Below, piece after piece: positions 56,250-64,000 of a stretch of 64,000 nt of DNA (the stretch's first letter is position 1; each line of letters opens with the position of its first letter). The DNA comes from Solidesulfovibrio sp. (lineage in GTDB: Bacteria; Desulfobacterota; Desulfovibrionia; Desulfovibrionales; Desulfovibrionaceae), in contig NZ_JARKOZ010000095.1 in NCBI RefSeq assembly GCF_029978005.1, forward strand, positions 1-64,000. The letters are read 5' to 3'. The notes under the pieces were generated by a model that saw nothing but the letters and a program-made list of their open reading frames with translations, was not told the DNA's origin and ran no database searches. The position numbers and the translations under genes were made by a program.

Positions 56250-56826
56250 GGGCGAACATCTCCCAATTGGCGGCGGTCTGAAGGTCCATGTCCACTTCTT
56301 CCGGCGTGCGTGCGCACATCAGGGCCGGCATGGCCACCAGGCCGATGTAGTGGTTGACCAGTTCCCTGGCGCGGATGTCGGGACGAATTTCCCCCTGCTC
56401 CTGCCCTTTGGCCACCATGTCCATGAGAAAGTCGGTGATGGTGGCGTGGTGACGCATTTTGAGGTCGCGCAGCCGGGGCTCTTCGAACCAGACCACGTCG
56501 GACAGGAAGATCACGGGCAGGGCCCGGTACCGGGCCACGAGCTTCATCGTGCCGCTGTAGTGGATGCGCAGGGAGTCCAAGGGGCTGCGGCCCTCGGCCA
56601 GGGCCCGGCGGATGTTGGCCATGTGGAACTCGTGGTGCTCCTCCAGGATGGCGGCCAGGATGTCGCCTTTGTTCTTGTAGTGGCGGTAGAGCGCCGCCGC
56701 CGAGATGCCCACGGCCTCGGCCACGCGGCGCACGGTCACCGCGCCGATGCCTTGTTCCACCACGATGGTGAGCGCGGCTTCGGCGATCTGCTCGCAGCGC
56801 AGGGGGGATTCCAAGCGTTCGGCCAT
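56233..56826 (-). CDS. TetR-family transcriptional regulator
   Basis: RCEQIAEAALTIVVEQGIGAVTVRRVAEAVGISAAALYRHYKNKGDILAAILEEH. Confidence 0.95.
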   Translation of the reverse strand: MAERLESPLRCEQIAEAALTIVVEQGIGAVTVRRVAEAVGISAAALYRHYKNKGDILAAILEEHHEFHMANIRRALAEGRSPLDSLRIHYSGTMKLVARYRALPVIFLSDVVWFEEPRLRDLKMRHHATITDFLMDMVAKGQEQGEIRPDIRARELVNHYIGLVAMPALMCARTPEEVDMDLQTAANWEMFARAVSV

Positions 56827-57005
56827 GGCGGGAAGTTAACACTTGTTTACGTGGTGTCAAGGGAAGAAAAACGGACCCGGGGGGATGGGAAAACGAGCCG
56901 ATAGCCCTTTCGGCAGGAGGCGTCAAGATGCGCCAGGGCGCGCCGGCGTGTTGGGCGGGTGTAGCAATAGGTTGTGGTTATTGAGGAAAGGGTAGGGCCC
57001 CGCGG

Positions 57006-58838
57006 CTAAACCACTGTCGCTCGCACCACCTCGTCGGTGGTGGTGATCCCGGCCAGGATCTTGGCGATGCCGTCGCCGCGCAGGGTGCTCATGCCGGCGG
57101 CGATGGCCCGGGCGCGGATGCGGCCGGCCTCGGCCCCGTGCAGGATGACCTCGGCCATGGGCTCGTCAACGACCAGAACCTCGTGGATGGAGGTGCGGCC
57201 GCGAAAGCCGGTGTGCATGCAGTGAGCGCAGCCCACGGCCCGGTGCAGCGTGCGCCCGACCAGGCCTTCCCCGGCCGGCCCCAGGGGAAGGAGGTCCTCT
57301 TCGGCGGCGGCATAGGGCTCCCGGCAGCGGGGGCACAGCACCCGCACCAGGCGCTGGGCGATCAGCGCCCGCACCACCGAGGCCACCATGTAGGACTCGA
57401 TGCCCATGTCCACCATCCGGGTGACGGCCGAGGCGGCGTCGTTGGTATGCAGGGTGGAGAAGACCAAGTGCCCGGTCAGCGCCGCCTGGCAGGCGATCTG
57501 CGCCGTCTCCTCGTCGCGGATCTCGCCCACCAGGATCACGTCCGGGTCCTGGCGCAGGATGGAGCGCAGGCCGTTGGCGAAGGTCAGGTCGATCCTGGCG
57601 TTGACCTGCATCTGCCCCACGCCCTCGATCTGGTATTCCACCGGGTCCTCGATGGTGAGGATGTTCTTGTCCGCGGAATTGATGTGGTTGATGGTGGCGT
57701 AGAGCGTGGTGGACTTGCCCGAGCCCGTGGGGCCGGTGACCAGGATGATGCCGTGGGGCAGGGCCACGAGCTTTCTTACGATGTCCAGGTTGCCTGGGGA
57801 AAGACCCAGCTCGCCGAGGCTTAAAATACGGGTGTTTTTCTCCAGCAGGCGCAGCACGAGCCGCTCGCCGAACTTGGTGGGGAAGACCGAGACGCGGATG
57901 TCCACGTTGCGGTTGCCCAGCCGTATGTCGAAGCTGCCGTCCTGGGGCAGGCGGCGCTCGGCGATGTCGAGCTTGGAGCGGATCTTGACGTGGGAGACCA
58001 CCGGCGGATGCCAGCGTTTGTCCAGGGTCTTGATGTCGTAGAGCACGCCGTCGAGGCGAAAGCGGATCTTGAGCGCATTCTGGTAGGGCTCGATGTGGAT
58101 GTCGCTGCACAGGTCCTTGACGGCCTGGGTGAGGAGCTGGTTCACGAGGCGGATGACCGGGGCGTCGCTGGTCTCGTCCAGGAGGTCCTCGGTGGACATG
58201 TTTTCCGGGGGCGGCCCCATGAAGTCGTCGAGGCTGACGTCGTCGAGCACGGGCTGGCCGGCGGCGTCGGCCTCGCCGAAGGCCTGGTTGACGGCGGCCA
58301 GGATGGCCTCGGCCGGGGCCAGGACCGGGGCGAGGTCGGCCGCGCCGAGAAGCCTTCTCACGTCGTCGGCCAGCTCCGGGCAGAAGGGGTCGGCCATGGC
58401 TAGGCGCATGGCCCCGGGCTCGCCGAAGGGGGCCACCAGGTTGCGCTTGAGATAGGCGAAAGGCAGGGCGCGCAGGCGCTCGGCGTCGGCCTCGGTCAGG
58501 GCGATCGTAGCGGCGTAGGGGATGCCCAGCGCCTCGGCCAGGGCCCGGCCGGCCAGTTCCGGGTCGGCCTTGTGCACCTCGGCCAGGCGCTTGATGGGAT
58601 TCTGGCCGAGCCGGGCGGCCTCGCGAAAGGTTTCCTCCAGGGCGTCGCAGCCGATGCCCAACGTCTCGGCCACGGGTTCGAGGAGCGCCCGCCGGGGCAG
58701 GCAGCGCTCGGCAGCGGTCGGGCCGTCCTTGCCCACCGAGGCGGGCGCGGCGAAAAGCGGCAGGCGACAGGCCTCGGCCAGACGCCTGACCATGGTGGTA
58801 CGGCGGTTTTCGGGACGCGGGGACGGGGTCCCGGTCAT
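57006..58838 (-). CDS. gspE: type II secretion ATPase GspE
   Basis: GIILVTGPTGSGKSTTLYATINHINSADKNILTIEDPVEYQIEGVGQMQVNARIDLTFANGLRSILRQDPDVILVGEIRDEETAQIACQAALTGHLVFSTLHTNDAASAVTR; CPRCREPY...CAHCMHTGFRGR. Confidence 0.97.
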   Translation of the reverse strand: MTGTPSPRPENRRTTMVRRLAEACRLPLFAAPASVGKDGPTAAERCLPRRALLEPVAETLGIGCDALEETFREAARLGQNPIKRLAEVHKADPELAGRALAEALGIPYAATIALTEADAERLRALPFAYLKRNLVAPFGEPGAMRLAMADPFCPELADDVRRLLGAADLAPVLAPAEAILAAVNQAFGEADAAGQPVLDDVSLDDFMGPPPENMSTEDLLDETSDAPVIRLVNQLLTQAVKDLCSDIHIEPYQNALKIRFRLDGVLYDIKTLDKRWHPPVVSHVKIRSKLDIAERRLPQDGSFDIRLGNRNVDIRVSVFPTKFGERLVLRLLEKNTRILSLGELGLSPGNLDIVRKLVALPHGIILVTGPTGSGKSTTLYATINHINSADKNILTIEDPVEYQIEGVGQMQVNARIDLTFANGLRSILRQDPDVILVGEIRDEETAQIACQAALTGHLVFSTLHTNDAASAVTRMVDMGIESYMVASVVRALIAQRLVRVLCPRCREPYAAAEEDLLPLGPAGEGLVGRTLHRAVGCAHCMHTGFRGRTSIHEVLVVDEPMAEVILHGAEAGRIRARAIAAGMSTLRGDGIAKILAGITTTDEVVRATVV

Positions 58839-60889
58839 GGCCGCCTGCCGCCGCCGGCGGCGAAGAAGACCGGGGCCTTGCGGATGGGCGTGACGAGTTC
58901 CGCCTCGCCGAATTCGATCTGGCGCTCGATGTCCATCTGCTTGTCGTGCAGGAGCCGGTCGCTGTCCGGGCCCGGCGAGGTGATGCGCGGCGTGATGAAG
59001 ACGTAGAGATTGGTGCGGTCGTCCACCACGGACTTGTTCTTGAAGAGCCAGCCCACCACGGGCACGTCGCCGAGTCCCGGGACCTTGCTGTTGCCTTCGC
59101 TGCGGCTTTTGCCGATGAGCCCCGAGAGCACGATGGTCTCGCCATTGTGGCACATGACCGTGGTCTCGGTGACGCGCTTGCGGGTGGTGGGCTGCAGCGT
59201 GCCCGTCTCCTTGGTCACGGTCTCGTCGATGCGGCTGGTCTCCTGCCTGATCTTGAGCTTGATGGCGTTGCCCTCGTTGATCTGCGGCGTGACCTTGAGC
59301 GTGGTGCCCACGTCCTTGTAGTCGAAGCGCTGGTAGGGGCGGTCGGTGGTGGACTGGCCCACGTCCTGGCTGGTCAGGTAGGGGCGGTTCTCGGCCACGG
59401 TGATGGTGGCCTCCTCGTTGTCGAGCGTCATGAGCTGGGGCGTGGCGATGATGTTGAAGCTGTTGTCGGACTTGGCCGCGCTGACCATGGCCTGCAGGTT
59501 GGAGTAGACCACCTCGCCGATTTTGACCGGAAAGGCCAGGGCCCCCAGGGAGCCGCCGGCCGGGGGCACGAAGGCCCCGGAAGAGTTGTAGAGGGACTCG
59601 TAGCCGGCCGGGTTGGAGGAGCCGTAGACGAGGCCGCCGTACTTGCTGTCGCCAAGCGCCTTCTGCTTGTTGGCCACGTTCAGGTTCACGCCGAAGGACA
59701 CGGACTTGTCCGTGGACACTTCCATGATGAGCGCCTCGACGTAGACCTGCTTGCGCGGGGCGTCGAGCTTTTTGACCACGCTCTCGACGAAGCCGAAGTC
59801 CTCGGGCGCGGCCGTGACGAGCAGGCTGTTGGTCGCCTTGTCGGCCACGAAGTTGAAGCCGCCGGCGATGGTCGGCGCGCCTTGGGCCTTGCCGTCGCCG
59901 GACGCGGCCGTCGCGCCCTTGGTGAAGAGTTCGTTGAGAACCTTGCTCAGGTTCTCGGCGTCGGCGTGCTGGAGCTTGAAGACGCGCAGGTTGCCCTGCT
60001 CGGTCTGGTTGGGCACGTCGAGCTTGGCCAGCAGCGCCTTGACCTGGCTCACGTATTGCGGCTCGGCCATGACGATGACGGAATTGGTGCGCTCCTCGGC
60101 CACGACGTTGAGCTTGGCCGCGCCGCCGCCTTCCTTGCGGGCCTCCTGGGAGAGCACCTTCTCGATCTTCTGGGCCAGCTTGGCGGCCGAGGCGTGCTTG
60201 AGGGGGAACATGTAGAGCGAAGCCTTGGCCGAGGCCACGTCGATCTGGTTGACGATGCCGATGATGCGCTGGATGTTGGGCCGGTAGTCGGTGATGATCA
60301 GCGCGTTGGTGTCGGCGTAGTCGGCGAGCAGGCCGTCCGGAGAGACCAGGGGGGCCAGGACCTTGCGCACCTCGGGCGAGCGGACGTTGTTGAGGTTGAG
60401 GACCTGGGTGATCATATGGTCGTTGGGCGAAGGCACCACCTCGCGGCCGTCCACCACAGGCATGCTGCGCGTGCGGCTGGTCTTGGCCGGTACGACCTTG
60501 ACGAAGTTCTCCGTGGGCAGGGCGGTGAAGCCGTTGACCTCGAGCACGGACTCGAAGACCTTGTAGACTTCCTCCAGGGTGAGAGGGGCGGGGGAAATCA
60601 CGGTGACGTTGCCTTTGACGGCGTCGTCGACGACGAAATTCTTGCCCGTGACCTGGCTGATGTATTTGATGAAGGCGCGCAGGTCCACGCCGTCGAAGTT
60701 GAGGCTGATGGACTTGGCCCCGGCCGGCGCGGCCGCGCCGGCCGGGGCCTCGGGCTGGGCCGGGGCGGCCCAGGCGGCCGGGCAGGCCAGGCACAGCGTC
60801 CAGAGGGCGAGGACGAGCACGCGAAGGCCGCCGGCCTGACGCGACGCGCAGGGAAGGATGTTGCCCAGGGGTCGCGGGAGACGGGGCAT
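58835..60889 (-). CDS. gspD: type II secretion secretin GspD
   Basis: KSISLNFDGVDLRAFIKYISQVTGKNFVVDDAVKGNVTVISPAPLTLEEVYKVFESVLEVNGF...VPGLGDVPVVGWLFKNKSVVDDRTNLYVFITPRI. Confidence 0.97.
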   Translation of the reverse strand: MPRLPRPLGNILPCASRQAGGLRVLVLALWTLCLACPAAWAAPAQPEAPAGAAAPAGAKSISLNFDGVDLRAFIKYISQVTGKNFVVDDAVKGNVTVISPAPLTLEEVYKVFESVLEVNGFTALPTENFVKVVPAKTSRTRSMPVVDGREVVPSPNDHMITQVLNLNNVRSPEVRKVLAPLVSPDGLLADYADTNALIITDYRPNIQRIIGIVNQIDVASAKASLYMFPLKHASAAKLAQKIEKVLSQEARKEGGGAAKLNVVAEERTNSVIVMAEPQYVSQVKALLAKLDVPNQTEQGNLRVFKLQHADAENLSKVLNELFTKGATAASGDGKAQGAPTIAGGFNFVADKATNSLLVTAAPEDFGFVESVVKKLDAPRKQVYVEALIMEVSTDKSVSFGVNLNVANKQKALGDSKYGGLVYGSSNPAGYESLYNSSGAFVPPAGGSLGALAFPVKIGEVVYSNLQAMVSAAKSDNSFNIIATPQLMTLDNEEATITVAENRPYLTSQDVGQSTTDRPYQRFDYKDVGTTLKVTPQINEGNAIKLKIRQETSRIDETVTKETGTLQPTTRKRVTETTVMCHNGETIVLSGLIGKSRSEGNSKVPGLGDVPVVGWLFKNKSVVDDRTNLYVFITPRITSPGPDSDRLLHDKQMDIERQIEFGEAELVTPIRKAPVFFAAGGGRRP

Positions 60890-61070
60890 GGCGTGCACCT
60901 GTTTTCCGTGGAATTCTGGCAGGTCCGGGACCCCCCGGCGTTTCCCGGGGCGTTGGCCCCGCCGCCGGGCCGGGCCGGCCGTCTCGGCGACGAAAAGGCC
61001 GCGAGCCCGGAACGACCCTAGCACGGGGGCTTGGGGGCGTCCAGGCTCGCGGCCGGCGGGGCGGAGGCGG

Positions 61071-62501
61071 CTAGAAGGTGTAGAGGAGACCGAGAGAGGC
61101 CATGTAGGCGTTCTCGGCCTGGTTGGTGAAGCGGTGTCCCCAGATGCTGGTCTTGAGCCCCTGGGGCGAGGCGAAGCCGGTCTGGAGCGTCAGGCTCAGC
61201 TGCTCGGTGATTTCGTAGCTGTGGTCGAAGTTGACGCCGAGCACCCATTCGCCCGTGGCCAGGTTGCGGCCCATGGACACGTATTCGCCCACGCCGCCGC
61301 TGGCGGCCACGGCCTTGCGCAGGCCGGCCGGGCTGTTGTTGCCGGCGATGGCCGCGAAGGTCAGGCGGCTTTTCAGCGCCTCGATGAAACTGATGTCGCG
61401 CAGGCTGGCGGCCAGGCCCCAGGTGCCGGTCGGGTCCACGCCCATGTTGTTGTTGGCGAATTCCTGGTCGGCGTCGAACAGGAACGAGGTGCCAGGGCCC
61501 CATTTGGGCGTGATGACGGGCAGGCGCTCGCTGCCGTTGGACAGGCTCGAATCCTCGCCGCTGGACACCCAGCCGAAGACGCCGGGCAGCATCCAATCGA
61601 GGCCCGAATAGGTGATGCCGGCGTCGATGAAGTAGCCCCGGCGGCGGTTGCGCTCACGGTCGCCCGGAGCGGCGTCGCCGTAGATGGCGTCGGCGTAGAA
61701 CTTGAACGGGTCCAGGGCCTCCACGGTCATGGCTAGGCCCGCCCACCACATGGGGTTCTGGTTGTCCTTGTACGGGTAGCCGGTGACGTTCAGGTAGCTG
61801 CCGGCCGAACGCAGGCCGGCGTTGAACAGGCCCTCGGGATCGGAATCCTTGCCGTAGACGCCGACCAGGCCCCAGGGCGTGGCCGAGAAGCCGTCCACGG
61901 TCACGGGCAGGGCCAACTGGTAGATGTCGAAGGCGTCGCCGACCTGCGTGGTCGTGGACTGGAAGGTCCGGTGGGCGTCCAGAAGCCGGGCGTAGGCGGC
62001 CTGGATGGAGAAGTTCTCGCCCACGGGGATGTTCACGTGCAGCGCGGCGCTCGACTGGTCGCCGTCGTCGGCGGCCAGCACGATGCTGTCGTAGAAGACC
62101 TCGGTGTGGGGCACGGACAGGGGCTGGTAGCCGGCCGTGACCTCGATGTCGGTGCCCGGGAACTTGAACTGCAGGTAGGCCAGGTAGGGCTCGATGACCG
62201 CTTGGGGGTTGGCCGCGGTCAGGTAGCCGTGGCCCCAGGCCTCGTCGTCCACGCGCATGCCGAAGCGGAACTTGAGGTTCTCGTTGGCTACGAAGTCGGT
62301 CCGCAGCCGCAGCCGCTGCCAGATGGTCATGCGGTCCTCGGTCTGGGTGCCGGTCTCGTCCCAACCGGTGAAGTTGCGGTTGGCGAAGAAGACGCCGTAG
62401 ACGCGGGCGTCGCCGGCCATGCGCACCTCTGTGGCGGCGAGGGCGGCCTGCGCCGTGGCCAGCAGAAGCGTCATGGCAATGAAAGCGACTTTTAGTCTCA
62501 T
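61071..62501 (-). CDS. outer membrane porin (Desulfovibrio-type homotrimeric porin family)
   Basis: Signal peptide MRLKVAFIAMTLLLATAQAALA; beta-barrel alternation; C-terminal YMASLGLLYTF ending in Phe. Confidence 0.83.
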   Translation of the reverse strand: MRLKVAFIAMTLLLATAQAALAATEVRMAGDARVYGVFFANRNFTGWDETGTQTEDRMTIWQRLRLRTDFVANENLKFRFGMRVDDEAWGHGYLTAANPQAVIEPYLAYLQFKFPGTDIEVTAGYQPLSVPHTEVFYDSIVLAADDGDQSSAALHVNIPVGENFSIQAAYARLLDAHRTFQSTTTQVGDAFDIYQLALPVTVDGFSATPWGLVGVYGKDSDPEGLFNAGLRSAGSYLNVTGYPYKDNQNPMWWAGLAMTVEALDPFKFYADAIYGDAAPGDRERNRRRGYFIDAGITYSGLDWMLPGVFGWVSSGEDSSLSNGSERLPVITPKWGPGTSFLFDADQEFANNNMGVDPTGTWGLAASLRDISFIEALKSRLTFAAIAGNNSPAGLRKAVAASGGVGEYVSMGRNLATGEWVLGVNFDHSYEITEQLSLTLQTGFASPQGLKTSIWGHRFTNQAENAYMASLGLLYTF

Positions 62502-62591
62502 TATCGTTCCCCCTTGCTGCGAATGGTTAAAGTGTATGCTGATTGTGTTACGAAGTCATTATTTTTCTCCGTCGATTTCCTCCTTCCTCCG

Positions 62592-64000
62592 TTACAGGTT
62601 ACTGACGAGCCGACCGATCTGGAAGACGGCCACGGCCGCGGCGAAGCCCAGCGCCGTGTTGGCGGTTACGGCGAAGGCCGCCCATTTCCAGTCCGTTTCC
62701 CGGGCCATGACGGCCACGGTCACGAAACAGGGCGCATAGAGAATGGTGAAGGCGACCAGGGCCAGGGCCGTGACCGGGCCGAAGGCCGGGTCGGCGGCCA
62801 GGCGCGCGGACAGGGCCTCGGGCGCGTCCGGCGAGGCCTGGCCCAGGTCGTAGGCCGTGCCCAGGGTGGAAACGACCACCTCCTTGGCGGCCAGTCCCCC
62901 GATGAGCGCGATGTTGACGCGCCAGTCGAAGCCGGCCAGGCGGCTCACGCTCTCAAGGGCCTGGCCGAGCTGCCCGGCCAGGGAGCCGCGCAGGGCCTCC
63001 TCGGCCTGCCGGTTGTCCAGGTTTTCCCGTTCCTGGGTCAGGCCTTCCCGCGTCGCGGCTGCCGCATCGCCGTCAGGCAGGGCGGCGAGCCGTTCGTCCA
63101 CTGCTTGGCGCTGCGTGTCGTAGGCCTCCAGACGCTCCGCCGGCAGGCCGGGAAAGGTCATGGCCGCCCACATGACGATGGAGATGGCCAGGATCACGGT
63201 GCCGGCCTTTTTCACGTACTGCCAGGCCCGCTCGCCGGTGTGGATCAGGAGCCCGCGCAAGGTGGGCAGCCGGTAGGGCGGCAGTTCCATGAGAAAGGGC
63301 GTGGATGCGCCCGGAATGACCGTGGAGCGCCACAACCTGGCCACGCACAGGGCGGCGGCCCAGGAACACAGGGTGACGACGAAAAGTATCAGCCCGGGAT
63401 GCTCGGGAAAAAAGGCGGCGGTCAGCAGGAGGTAGACCGGGATCTTCGCCCCGCAGGCCATGAAGGGGGCGCTCAGGATGGTGGCCAGGCGCTCCTTGGG
63501 GCTGCGCAGGGTCCTGGCGGCCATGACTCCGGGCACGGCGCAGCCGCCCGGGATGCCGCCGGAGATGATGAAAGGCATGACCGAGGCCCCGTGCAGGCCG
63601 AAGGCCCGGAACACCCGGTCGAGCATGTAGGCCATGCGCGCCGTGTAGCCCAGGTCCTCCAGGCAGGAGAGCAGGAAGAACATCACGCCGATGAGCGGCA
63701 CGAACCCGAGCACGCCGCCCACGCCGGCGATGACCCCGGAAACGACCAGCGAGCGCAGCATGCCTTCGGGCAAAAGCGTGCCGGCCCATTCGCCGAGCCA
63801 GGCGAATCCCGCCTCCAGCCAGTCCATGGGATAGTGCGCGGCCAGAAACGTCAGCTGGAACATGCCGAACAGCACGGCCAGCATGATCACCGGGCCGGCC
63901 ACGGCATGGGTGAGCACCCGGTCTACGGCGTCGGACAGGGCGATGCGGTCCGGGGAGGCGTTTCGCTTCATCACGCCCCGGCGCAGCAGGGAGGCGATGA
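62592..64000 (-). CDS. feoB: ferrous iron transport protein B, C-terminal part (runs off window end)
   Basis: MFFLLSCLEDLGYTARMAYMLDRVFRAFGLHGASVMPFIISGGIPGGCAVPGVMAARTL...INIALIGGLAAKEVVVSTLGTAYDL (ORF text DWRVNIALIGGLAAKEVVVSTLGTAYDL). Reading frame stays open to 64000. Confidence 0.95.
   Translation of the reverse strand, partial: IASLLRRGVMKRNASPDRIALSDAVDRVLTHAVAGPVIMLAVLFGMFQLTFLAAHYPMDWLEAGFAWLGEWAGTLLPEGMLRSLVVSGVIAGVGGVLGFVPLIGVMFFLLSCLEDLGYTARMAYMLDRVFRAFGLHGASVMPFIISGGIPGGCAVPGVMAARTLRSPKERLATILSAPFMACGAKIPVYLLLTAAFFPEHPGLILFVVTLCSWAAALCVARLWRSTVIPGASTPFLMELPPYRLPTLRGLLIHTGERAWQYVKKAGTVILAISIVMWAAMTFPGLPAERLEAYDTQRQAVDERLAALPDGDAAAATREGLTQERENLDNRQAEEALRGSLAGQLGQALESVSRLAGFDWRVNIALIGGLAAKEVVVSTLGTAYDLGQASPDAPEALSARLAADPAFGPVTALALVAFTILYAPCFVTVAVMARETDWKWAAFAVTANTALGFAAAVAVFQIGRLVSNL

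Overview
High-GC, Desulfovibrio/Solidesulfovibrio-like chromosomal window (taxon inferred from gene content). It is densely coding, with no tRNA, rRNA, CRISPR array or transposon recognised. Main blocks from start to end: (1) cysS, a small Mop/TOBE protein, and an encapsulin gene with its encapsulated-ferritin cargo; (2) two TPM-domain genes plus lemA, with a pair of REP-like palindromes; (3) an Fe-S aldo/keto reductase, an MFS transporter and larC-larE-larB (nickel-pincer cofactor genes) without larA; (4) a TunR-like integrase-fold/TOBE regulator, a c-heme-motif sensor kinase and an Rrf1-like receiver, divergent from a complete hmcABCDEF operon (hmcD is missing from the ORF track), followed by a Usp, a second Rrf1-like receiver and a hybrid kinase; (5) a four-gene cluster of circularly permuted ATP-grasp, alpha-E, Anbu proteasome-like peptidase and transglutaminase; (6) a five-gene run joined by four consecutive ATGA overlaps: dual-SBP CheA-like kinase, CheX-like, CheY-like, PAS kinase and PAS-GGDEF; (7) a SatP-like transporter and an isolated eboD/eboE pair; (8) a type II secretion locus split by a TetR/SGNH esterase/RND efflux module and a TPR lipoprotein gene; (9) a porin and the C-terminal part of feoB, which runs off the window. 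The most interesting loci are the Anbu/ATP-grasp/alpha-E/transglutaminase cluster, the CheA-like signalling cassette, the isolated eboDE pair, and the hmc neighbourhood with its heme-sensor/TunR regulation. All calls come from reading the translations and the nucleotide sequence; no database search was run.
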